The notes under the pieces: model-generated
Databases searched by the model: none
Told to the model about the DNA's origin: nothing
Seen by the model: the letters and a program-made list of their open reading frames with translations, nothing else
Source of the DNA: Candidatus Margulisiibacteriota bacterium
GTDB taxonomy: Bacteria; Margulisbacteria; Termititenacia; Termititenacales; Termititenacaceae
DNA length: 9,679 nt
Direction of reading: 5' to 3'
Assembly: GCA_031267055.1 (NCBI GenBank)
Contig: JAIRZV010000169.1
Location: forward strand, 1-9,679
Shown here: positions 1-4,793 of the stretch, in pieces
How positions within the stretch are numbered: position 1 is the first letter of the stretch
Layout: every line of letters begins with the position of its first letter
Program-made: the position numbers and the translations under genes

Positions 1-4
1 TTTC

Positions 5-142
5 TTATTTGGTGGCATTTTTTGCCCGCCCGTTACGGTTTTTCGTCGGTACCCTAAAAATTCCCCCTTGGTTTTGCTGCGGCGCATGGTAATTGTTCCC
101 CCCCCCCCCCCCCCCACCACCATTAATAATTAATCTTGCCAT
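5..142 (-). CDS. Small glycine-tract ORF, 45 codons, uncharacterised
   Basis: This minus-strand frame starts at ATG 142 and stops at TAA 7-5. A strong SD site (GGGAGG, 155-150) lies 7 nt upstream, and that is the main reason to list it. The peptide begins MARLIIN, continues with eight glycines, and then has a polar, basic tail rich in Asn, Gln, Lys and Arg. I recognise no family. Six of the glycine codons come from an 18-base G run (C98-C115 on the plus strand). With 18 G the frame closes at position 5. With 17 or 20 G the ribosome would enter a frame that stays open to the window edge (ending MPPNKK), so this may be the start of a longer gene with an indel, a phase-variable gene, or an assembly error. 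It follows the asnB-like gene on the same strand after 165 nt. Translation start is fairly convincing; gene extent is not. Confidence 0.4.
   Translation of the reverse strand: MARLIINGGGGGGGGNNYHAPQQNQGGIFRVPTKNRNGRAKNATK
98..115. repeat. 18-bp homopolymeric C/G tract inside a translated frame
   Basis: Eighteen consecutive C on the plus strand. On the minus strand they form Gly codons of the small ORF. Tracts of this length slip during replication and are the classic substrate of phase variation; they are also a common place for sequencing and assembly length errors. One lost base (17 G) switches the downstream frame from closed to open. Confidence 0.9.
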
Positions 143-149
143 ATTACTT

Positions 150-155
150 CCTCCC
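150..155 (-). promoter_or_regulatory. Strong ribosome binding site for the small Gly-tract ORF
   Basis: GGGAGG on the minus strand, 7 nt before ATG 142. It fixes the start at 142 rather than at the in-frame or alternative ATGs further in (123 and 87), which lack such a site. The G run itself sits 5' of ATG 87 and could mimic an SD for that codon, but at a poor distance. Confidence 0.6.
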
Positions 156-209
156 TGTCATGTTACATTCTTAATAATCACTAATACTGAATTACTAACA
201 ATTTTTATG

Positions 210-233
210 CCAATTTTTGGAAGATTTTAGCGT
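210..233. repeat. Imperfect third relative of the 23-bp repeat
   Basis: Begins CCAATTTTTGG and ends AGCGT. By hand alignment it matches the 23-bp repeat at 19 of 24 positions with one gap. It lies in the spacer between the asnB-like gene and the small Gly-tract ORF. The likeness could be chance in A/T-rich DNA. Confidence 0.3.
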
Positions 234-307
234 TAATCCTGTGCAGTTTTGAGCAGAAAATGGCCAGCCTGACACGGAGAATGGCCTATATTGAACAGAT
301 CATTCAA

Positions 308-2170
308 TCAAATATATTTCCGGTATTTCCGCAGCCAATTTTCCAAAATCACCAGCGTAAACAGACGCCGGCCGTGATTGACACCGCGCTGCTGCTCGGA
401 CAGCAGATCCAATAAAGCGTCTTTCCGAAAATAACCGGACTGTGCCAGCAAAGAATCATTGAACAAATCCGCGGCGTATTGTTTCAGCTCATTTCTAAAC
501 CACGCGTTGAGCGGCACGCCAAAGCCTTGTTTTTTGCGGCAAATAATTTCTTTGGGCAAATATTTCACGGCAATTTTTTTGAGCAAATATTTGAGCTGAA
601 AATTATGGATTTTGTATTGCGCCGGCAGAGCGGCCGTAAACTCCAGCAGGCGCGTGTCGAGAAACGGCGAGCGGCCTTCCAGCGAATGACGCATCGCCGC
701 GCGGTCGGCTTTGACCAGCAAGTCATTGCGCAGGTACAGTTTGAGATCGGTGTAAAGCATCTTGTCCACGAGATCGTCCGCCGGAGCATTCTCGAAAACC
801 TGCCTGAATTCCTGCGCGCCGGAGCCGCGCGGCATTTTGTCTGTATAAAGTTTATTTTTCAGCGCGGCGTCAAAAGATAAATTGGCCTGATAGTAGCTCT
901 CCGCCGCGTCACTCAAAGACACTTTGCATAGCCATTTCAGCCGGCGCAAAAAAGAATGATGCGCGGCGGACTCCGGCAGAGAACGAATACCGGCGTAAAA
1001 AATCTGACGCAGAGGTTTGGGGATCTTGCGGAAAAGATTTTGGTACAACATGCCCTGATAACGCTCATAGCCGCCGAAACACTCATCGCCGCCGTCGCCG
1101 TTGAGCGCGACCGTGACATGTTCGCGCGTCAATTTACAGAGATAATGCATCGGTATTTGCGAAGGATCGGCGTTGGGTTCGTCGTAACTATCGATCAGCT
1201 CCGGCAAAATGCTCACGGCGTCAGGCGTGACCGTAAATTCATAATGTTCGGTATTAAATTTTTGCGCGACAATCCGCGCGTAGGACAATTCGCTAAAATC
1301 TTTTTGCGAGAAGCCTATGGCAAAAGTTTTGACGCGGCCGTGCTCCGCCAGCAAAGCGGTGATCAGCGAGGAATCCACGCCGCCGCTCAAATGCGCGCCG
1401 AGCGGCACATCAGCAATCAAGCGCAAATTCACGGCCTCGCGCAAAATTTCTTCTGTCCGCGCCAGCGCGTCATTCAAAGAAATATTTAATTTCGGCCAGT
1501 AATCAAGGTCCCAATATTTTTCGAGTTTTAATTGTCCGGCGGCAAAAGTCAGCGTGTGTCCGGCCGGCAATTTATAAATATCCTGAAAAGCCGAGCGGTC
1601 GGACACGATATAATTGAACGTCAAAAAATCGTCGAGCGCGCGGAAATCCACGCCGGTCTTGACTTCCGGCTGGGTCAGCAGCGCGTCGATGCCCGAAGCA
1701 AAAACGAATGTGCCGTCCCTGTGATAATAGTACAGAGGTTTTTTGCCAGTTTGGTCGACGGCGAGAAACAAACTGTCCTGCTCCGCATCGTATATCGCCA
1801 GCGCGAACATGCCGCGGAAATGTTTCACACAAGCCGCGCCAAATTTCTGATACATCTTGAGCGCGACTTCCGTGTCGGAATGTGTCGTAAAAATTTCGCT
1901 GGCCAAATATTTTTGCCGCAGCTCTTGAAAATTGTAAATTTCGCCGTTGAAAACCAGCGTGAGACTGCCGTAGACAAAAGGCTGATTAGCGCTGTCGGAC
2001 AAGTCGATGATTTTTAAGCGGCGGTGGCCGAGGCCGATCCATTTGCCGTTATGCTGGATTATTTTGCTACCTTCGGCGTCGGGACCGCGGCGGATCAATG
2101 TGTCCGTCATCGCTTTTATTTGTTCCGGCGTGATTTTATTGACAGTGATTTTTCCGGCTAGGCCGCACAT
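308..2170 (-). CDS. AsnB-type glutamine amidotransferase / asparagine synthase
   Basis: This 620-aa protein has the full two-domain asparagine synthase (glutamine-hydrolysing) layout. The N-terminal class II glutaminase has nucleophile Cys2 (MCGLAG), RRGPDAEG at 27-34, NGEIYN at 75-80 and SDTEV at 98-102. The C-terminal ATP-pyrophosphatase domain has the PP-loop SGGVDSS (262-268), GDGGDE (358-363), KADRAAM (487-493), EGRSPFLD (498-505) and KQGFGVPL (547-554). ATG 2170 is chosen because it puts Cys at residue 2; a TTG five codons upstream would bury the nucleophile. Family members make asparagine from aspartate, or amidate sugars and other acids in polysaccharide loci; length and neighbours make the latter plausible, but sequence alone cannot decide. 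One variation is VDQTGKKPLYY (138-148), where many relatives have RD-x-x-G. No SD is visible and a -10-like box sits 6 nt before ATG. Confidence 0.93.
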   Translation of the reverse strand: MCGLAGKITVNKITPEQIKAMTDTLIRRGPDAEGSKIIQHNGKWIGLGHRRLKIIDLSDSANQPFVYGSLTLVFNGEIYNFQELRQKYLASEIFTTHSDTEVALKMYQKFGAACVKHFRGMFALAIYDAEQDSLFLAVDQTGKKPLYYYHRDGTFVFASGIDALLTQPEVKTGVDFRALDDFLTFNYIVSDRSAFQDIYKLPAGHTLTFAAGQLKLEKYWDLDYWPKLNISLNDALARTEEILREAVNLRLIADVPLGAHLSGGVDSSLITALLAEHGRVKTFAIGFSQKDFSELSYARIVAQKFNTEHYEFTVTPDAVSILPELIDSYDEPNADPSQIPMHYLCKLTREHVTVALNGDGGDECFGGYERYQGMLYQNLFRKIPKPLRQIFYAGIRSLPESAAHHSFLRRLKWLCKVSLSDAAESYYQANLSFDAALKNKLYTDKMPRGSGAQEFRQVFENAPADDLVDKMLYTDLKLYLRNDLLVKADRAAMRHSLEGRSPFLDTRLLEFTAALPAQYKIHNFQLKYLLKKIAVKYLPKEIICRKKQGFGVPLNAWFRNELKQYAADLFNDSLLAQSGYFRKDALLDLLSEQQRGVNHGRRLFTLVILENWLRKYRKYI

Positions 2171-2176
2171 GAGCGT

Positions 2177-2182
2177 ATAATA
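2177..2182 (-). promoter_or_regulatory. Candidate -10 box (TATTAT) for a leaderless asnB-like mRNA
   Basis: On the minus strand TATTAT (5 of 6 matches to TATAAT) is followed by ACGCTC and then ATG 2170. Transcription would start at or next to the A of the start codon. No SD occurs in the preceding bases. TTGCAC lies about 20 nt upstream of the box, too far for a good -35, so the call rests on the -10 box alone. Confidence 0.45.
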
Positions 2183-2216
2183 CAATATTGTCGCGATTTT
2201 GCGTGCAAACCTTTGT

Positions 2217-2240
2217 CAGTAAACAGTTTTTATTTTACTG
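2217..2240. repeat. 7-bp inverted repeat over the end of the 106-aa gene
   Basis: CAGTAAA (2217-2223) and TTTACTG (2234-2240) are perfect inverted arms around a 10-nt loop. They overlap the TAA stop of the small upstream gene and sit upstream of the asnB-like promoter. No T-run follows on the minus strand, so it is a poor intrinsic terminator. It could be an mRNA 3' hairpin or a binding site, or chance in A/T-rich DNA. Confidence 0.35.
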
Positions 2241-2555
2241 CAGCAACTTTTGCAGCTCCCGAATATCGCCGCCGATTTCCTCAAGTTTGGAGCGGTCGGC
2301 ATAGCCCTCGCTGAAAAAACTCTCATTGCGTTTTTGCAGGCGCTTGGCTTCTTTGGCGTGTTTTTCCTCCAGTTTTCTGACCAGTTTGGCGATTTTGGCC
2401 TCGTACTTGACCGTACTCTCGCTGTTTTCCAGAATATGCAGCATCGCCCGCGCGTTGCGCTCCGAGCTTAACTGAAAACGATTTTTGACCTGATAAACTT
2501 TTTCCTCCTCTGTAGAATTCTCCAAAAAATTCAAGATTTCCAAAGACTTGTCCAT
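2235..2555 (-). CDS. Small charged helical protein, uncharacterised (106 aa)
   Basis: The protein starts MDKSLEILNF and has no signal peptide or membrane segment, so it should be cytoplasmic. Roughly residues 55-75 are very rich in Lys, Glu and Arg with hydrophobic residues at helical spacing (AKIAKLVRKLEEKHAKEAKR), which suggests a coiled coil or long amphipathic helix. I recognise no family. ATG 2555 is chosen over upstream in-frame 2594 because AGGAG (2565-2561) sits 5 nt before it. It lies 59 nt downstream of the ORF6N gene on the same strand, with one copy of the 23-bp repeat between them, and 64 nt upstream of the asnB-like gene. A role as partner of the ORF6N protein is possible from position only. 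The SD and clean frame make translation likely. Confidence 0.6.
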   Translation of the reverse strand: MDKSLEILNFLENSTEEEKVYQVKNRFQLSSERNARAMLHILENSESTVKYEAKIAKLVRKLEEKHAKEAKRLQKRNESFFSEGYADRSKLEEIGGDIRELQKLLQ

Positions 2556-2560
2556 GACCG

Positions 2561-2565
2561 CTCCT
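2561..2565 (-). promoter_or_regulatory. RBS AGGAG deciding the start of the 106-aa gene
   Basis: AGGAG on the minus strand, 5 nt before ATG 2555. The longer in-frame alternative starting at 2594 would have its first codons inside the 23-bp repeat and lacks a comparable SD. Confidence 0.6.
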
Positions 2566-2590
2566 TTTTGGTTTAGTAAGAAATACATAC

Positions 2591-2613
2591 CCACTTTTTG
2601 GGAAATTATGCGT
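2591..2613. repeat. 23-bp direct repeat, copy 1
   Basis: Perfectly identical to 3290-3312 (begins CCACTTTTTGGG, ends TTATGCGT). It lies one base beyond the 3' end of the ORF6N gene, between that gene and the 106-aa gene. The two copies are 699 bp apart start to start and enclose exactly the ORF6N gene with its RBS and upstream region. Flanking bases differ on both sides (C/CC here, G/GT at the other copy). Confidence 0.85.
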
Positions 2614-2614
2614 C

Positions 2615-3202
2615 CTACTTTTTTCTATTCGGCGGCTGAAAACCCCATTTTTTGTTTTTTTCTTTTTTCTCGGTATAGGTTAGTTGCTTACTTATTTCCG
2701 CTTCATTTCTCAGCAATTGCTTAATCGCGCTAAAAATTGTCGAGATATGCCTGTCGTGCTCGGCTAGATGTCCGGCCTGCCGGATTTGCTGGCGTAGGAG
2801 TTTTTCGATTTTGATTTGTAAATCCTGATGCGTGAGAAAAATTTTGCGCAGTCTGGTAAACGCACGCATTATTTGTATATTGACCAGTATGGCTTTTTTG
2901 CTATTGAGCACGCTGGACAGCATCGCCACGCCTTGTTCGGAAAAAACATACGGAAGCCCTCTGTCTCCGCCCCAACTTGAAATCACAAATTGTGATTTCA
3001 AGTTTAATGTTTCTTTTCTGGTCAGTTGAAACATAAAATCTTCTGGAAATCTGTACAGATTACGTTTCACAGCCTGATTCAATATTCCTGTGGTTACTCC
3101 GTATAATTTAGCCAAATCTCTATCCAGCATCGCCTTTTGGCCGCGCAATAAAAATATCTTATTCTCAATAACCTCTGGTACTAGCATAATATTCTTTTTC
3201 AT
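2615..3202 (-). CDS. ORF6N-domain (KilA-N/RhuM-related) DNA-binding protein
   Basis: This 195-aa protein has an N-terminal ORF6N domain at about residues 8-100, with the typical run VIENKIFLLRGQ, MLDRDLAKLYGV (25-36), NLYRFPEDFMFQL (48-60), SSWGG (75-79) and LPYVFSEQGVAMLSSVLNS (83-101). The remaining 95 residues are Lys- and Gln-rich and probably helical, ending RKK. ORF6N proteins are widespread in phages and in mobile or repeated bacterial genes and are regarded as DNA-binding; targets are generally unknown. ATG 3202 has a near-ideal SD (GGAGG, 6 nt upstream). The gene sits between two exact 23-bp direct repeats, and codons 67-77 contain a 31-base palindrome. These features suggest a transferable or self-regulated unit. 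The family call is strong; the biological role is not established. Confidence 0.88.
   Translation of the reverse strand: MKKNIMLVPEVIENKIFLLRGQKAMLDRDLAKLYGVTTGILNQAVKRNLYRFPEDFMFQLTRKETLNLKSQFVISSWGGDRGLPYVFSEQGVAMLSSVLNSKKAILVNIQIMRAFTRLRKIFLTHQDLQIKIEKLLRQQIRQAGHLAEHDRHISTIFSAIKQLLRNEAEISKQLTYTEKKEKNKKWGFQPPNRKK
2974..3004. repeat. 31-bp palindrome (15-bp arms, 1-bp centre) within the ORF6N CDS
   Basis: AACTTGAAATCACAA (2974-2988), one A, then its exact reverse complement (2990-3004). It encodes residues 67-77 (NLKSQFVISSW) of the ORF6N protein. In RNA it would form a long stem with a minimal loop; in DNA it is a fully symmetric site. Part of the sequence is constrained by the conserved SQ-V-SSWGG protein motif, but perfect 15-bp symmetry is not explained by that. 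Confidence 0.9.
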
Positions 3203-3208
3203 AATATT

Positions 3209-3213
3209 CCTCC
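3209..3213 (-). promoter_or_regulatory. Strong RBS of the ORF6N gene
   Basis: GGAGG on the minus strand, 6 nt before ATG 3202, preceded by an A-run. It contrasts with the SD-less starts of the asnB-like, methyltransferase and ilvB genes in the same window. Confidence 0.75.
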
Positions 3214-3240
3214 TTTTTATTACAAAATTTCTAACTTTTT

Positions 3241-3283
3241 TGCCAAGTTATATATAGGTATAATTGCAAGAAAAATGCCAAGT
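3241..3283. promoter_or_regulatory. Paired TGCCAAGT boxes around TATA-rich promoter region
   Basis: TGCCAAGT occurs at 3241-3248 and again at 3276-3283, 35 bp apart, flanking an A/T-rich stretch. The stretch holds a perfect plus-strand TATAAT (3259-3264, no good -35) and minus-strand TATA-like hexamers that could serve the ORF6N gene. Two identical boxes about three helical turns apart look like operator half-sites, possibly for autoregulation by the ORF6N protein. The pairing is seen; the role is inferred. Confidence 0.35.
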
Positions 3284-3289
3284 ATCCGG

Positions 3290-3312
3290 CCACTTTTTGG
3301 GAAATTATGCGT
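3290..3312. repeat. 23-bp direct repeat, copy 2
   Basis: Exact copy of 2591-2613. It ends one base before the ilvB-like duplicated segment (3314-3353), so two unrelated repeat junctions abut here. It lies upstream of the ORF6N gene and upstream of the radical SAM operon, which diverge from this region. Confidence 0.85.
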
Positions 3313-3313
3313 G

Positions 3314-3322
3314 TGCTAGAAT
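3314..3322 (+). promoter_or_regulatory. Candidate extended -10 promoter (TGCTAGAAT) for the radical SAM operon
   Basis: Extended -10 element, TG-C-TAGAAT (5 of 6 to TATAAT), in the ilvB-like duplicate. Transcription would begin near 3329, just before the leader ORF at 3331 and about 55 nt before the first radical SAM gene. No clear -35 is visible, as is usual for extended -10 promoters. Confidence 0.4.
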
Positions 3323-3353
3323 GACCCGCCATGAAAGATTCGCCAATACTTAT
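3314..3353 (+). repeat. Degenerate duplicate of the ilvB promoter and 5' end
   Basis: TGCTAGAATGACCC (3314-3327) matches TGCTAAAATGACCC at 8303-8316 (13 of 14). After a spacer differing by 2 nt, 3331-3353 matches ilvB codons 1-8 at 8322-8344 (20 of 23). Both copies are on the plus strand, each with a -10-like box at the same place before ATG. The homology ends abruptly after position 3353. Confidence 0.75.
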
Positions 3354-3378
3354 GCGCACACAACAACCAAGATATTAA
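3331..3378 (+). CDS. Possible 15-aa leader peptide derived from the ilvB N-terminus
   Basis: ATG 3331 to TAA 3378 encodes MKDSPILMRTQQPRY. Its first eight residues share five with ilvB (MKGSQILI). The stop lies 5 nt before the ATG of the first radical SAM gene, so if translated it could couple to that gene by reinitiation. It may equally be a non-functional remnant. No SD is seen; translation would have to be leaderless. Confidence 0.3.
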   Translation: MKDSPILMRTQQPRY

Positions 3379-3382
3379 TATC
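3371..3382. repeat. 12-bp perfect palindrome before the first radical SAM ATG
   Basis: GATATTAATATC is self-complementary, ends 1 nt before ATG 3384, and overlaps the stop of the putative leader. It also contains a weak -10-like TATTAA (3373-3378) at the same 5-6 nt distance to ATG seen for the asnB-like and methyltransferase genes. It could be an operator, a leaderless -10 region or chance A/T symmetry. Confidence 0.4.
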
Positions 3383-3383
3383 A

Positions 3384-4790
3384 ATGAAAAATAAAATAAT
3401 TCTCGTCAACCCGCCGTATCAATATTTCTCCGCCAAAAACCAGCTTAATTACAATCGGCCGCCGCTGGGATTGCTGTATATCGCGGCCAGTTTGGAGAAA
3501 AATTTAAAAATAAATGTGGATGTTTTGGACGCTTACGCCGAAAATTTGTCCGCCGCCGAAATAAAAGCCAGATTAAAAAACTATAATATTATCGGCTTTT
3601 CTGTGACAACTCCAACCGCAGAAACCGTGAAAATTATTTGCCAAGAAATAAAACGGGAGAATAAATCCGCCTTTGTTTTTGTGGGCGGTCCGCATATTAC
3701 GCTGTGCCCGCAAAGTTTAGCGGCTGCCGCGGATTGCTCAATAATCGGCGAAGGGGAAATAACTATTTGCGCGGTGCTCAAAAATTATTTACAGGGTGGA
3801 ACTAATTATAATATTTCAGGCGCGTTTCTGAATATCAACGGAAAAATCATTCAGAATCGACCGCGGGCTTATTGCCAGAATCTCGACGAGCTGCCTTTCC
3901 CGGACAGAACGAAAATTAAAATGAATACTTATAATCATGTTTTTAATTACGGGGTCGCGTCCCATAGATTCACCACCCTGCTGACTTCCCGCGGCTGCGC
4001 TTACAACTGCCATTTTTGCGCCAGCCAAAAACTCTGGGGCACGGTGCGCCGGAGATCCGCGCCAAATGTTTTGGCAGAAATCAAGCAGGCGCTAGATCAA
4101 GGTTATCAGCTGATTTTTTTCGATGATGACAATTTGCTCGAAAATAGAAAATATTTAAATGAGCTTTGCCGGCACATCTTGGCGGAAAAATTAAAATTCA
4201 AATGGATCTGCCACGCGCGAATCGCCGATTATCCGCCGCGGCTCTTGCAGCTAATGCGGCAAGCTGGCTGCGTGGAAGTCCAAATTGGTGTGGAATCTTT
4301 TAACCAAAAAGCCTTAAACGCCATAAATAAGAAAATTAACGTCCAGCATATTTCCGCTTGCATTAAAAATTTTCAAAAACATAAAATCAATGTCTGGGCG
4401 ACCATTGTGGTCGGGCTGCCGGAAGACGATGAAGATTCTTTCAAAACAACTGTGCGCAAACTCATTAAAGCGGATCCTTTTTACGCCACTTTTATTATGC
4501 TTTTTCCGTTTCCGGGCACGCAGATTTATGAGCAATACAAACAACAGCATTTGCTGGAACGCGTAGATTACGCCGGTTATTCCTGGCATGACGCTCCGGT
4601 TTTTCATACGCCGAAATTATCCACGCAGCAGCTAAACAAATTGCGCCGGCACGCTTATTTAAAATTTTATCTGCGGCCGGCCAGTTTGCTAAAATATTTA
4701 TTTGCGGCTATAAAATATAATATGTATAAAGACATATTCTTAAATTTTGTGCGATTTTTATATTTCACTCCCGCCAGCCGACAGGATTAA
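3384..4790 (+). CDS. B12-binding-type radical SAM protein (first of tandem pair)
   Basis: This 468-aa cytoplasmic enzyme has the two-part layout of cobalamin-dependent radical SAM proteins. An N-terminal Rossmann-like region at about residues 1-150 carries NRPPLGLLYIAASL (24-37), IGFSVTTPT (70-78), GGPHIT (101-106) and GEGE (123-126). The radical SAM core has TSRGCAYNCHFCAS, giving 4Fe-4S ligands Cys205, Cys209 and Cys212, then FFDDDNLLENRK and IGVESFNQKAL (301-311). The family cleaves SAM to a radical; members do C-methylation, ring formation and other changes to lipids, antibiotics and cofactors, so the substrate cannot be read here. ATG 3384 is chosen; an upstream in-frame TTG (3264) would add 40 residues running through the repeat DNA. 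No SD is visible. The gene heads an operon, with the next gene 3 nt downstream. Cobalamin ligands are not obvious, so B12 binding is a family inference. Confidence 0.9.
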   Translation: MKNKIILVNPPYQYFSAKNQLNYNRPPLGLLYIAASLEKNLKINVDVLDAYAENLSAAEIKARLKNYNIIGFSVTTPTAETVKIICQEIKRENKSAFVFVGGPHITLCPQSLAAAADCSIIGEGEITICAVLKNYLQGGTNYNISGAFLNINGKIIQNRPRAYCQNLDELPFPDRTKIKMNTYNHVFNYGVASHRFTTLLTSRGCAYNCHFCASQKLWGTVRRRSAPNVLAEIKQALDQGYQLIFFDDDNLLENRKYLNELCRHILAEKLKFKWICHARIADYPPRLLQLMRQAGCVEVQIGVESFNQKALNAINKKINVQHISACIKNFQKHKINVWATIVVGLPEDDEDSFKTTVRKLIKADPFYATFIMLFPFPGTQIYEQYKQQHLLERVDYAGYSWHDAPVFHTPKLSTQQLNKLRRHAYLKFYLRPASLLKYLFAAIKYNMYKDIFLNFVRFLYFTPASRQD

Positions 4791-4793
4791 TTT

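Larger units (their letters stand above)
143..307. other. 165-nt spacer downstream of the asnB-like gene
   Basis: A/T-rich spacer between the asnB-like stop (308) and the small ORF start (142), both on the minus strand. It holds the small ORF's SD site, an imperfect relative of the 23-bp repeat (210-233), and a short direct repeat (AGAAAATGGCC at about 256-266, GGAGAATGGCC about 23 bp later). I see no convincing stem plus T-run, so no terminator is called after the asnB-like gene and read-through into the small ORF is possible. No tRNA-like fold was recognised. Confidence 0.5.

Noticed and set aside
5..142. Reading the Gly-tract ORF as the start of MurA (MARLIINGG resembles the MurA N-terminus)
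   Set aside because: The resemblance stops at the glycine run, and none of the three reading registers after the tract continues with the MurA sequence.
258..413. Plus-strand frame beginning MASLTRRMAYIEQ near the end of the asnB-like gene
   Set aside because: About 50 codons, weak SD, and mostly antisense to the asnB-like 3' end; no recognisable similarity.
956..1489. 177-codon open frame on the plus strand opposite the asnB-like gene, and other long antisense frames there (479-880, 1532-2017)
   Set aside because: They are shadows of a conserved gene with full motifs on the other strand; their proteins look like no family and they have no SD site.
2171..2185. TTG start five codons upstream for the asnB-like gene
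   Set aside because: The catalytic cysteine must follow the initiator Met directly; only ATG 2170 gives MCGLAG.
3264..3383. 40-residue N-terminal extension of the first radical SAM protein from a TTG start
   Set aside because: It runs through the 23-bp repeat and the ilvB-like duplicate, has no SD, and the family-type start (hydrophobic beta strand KIILVNPP) begins right after ATG 3384.
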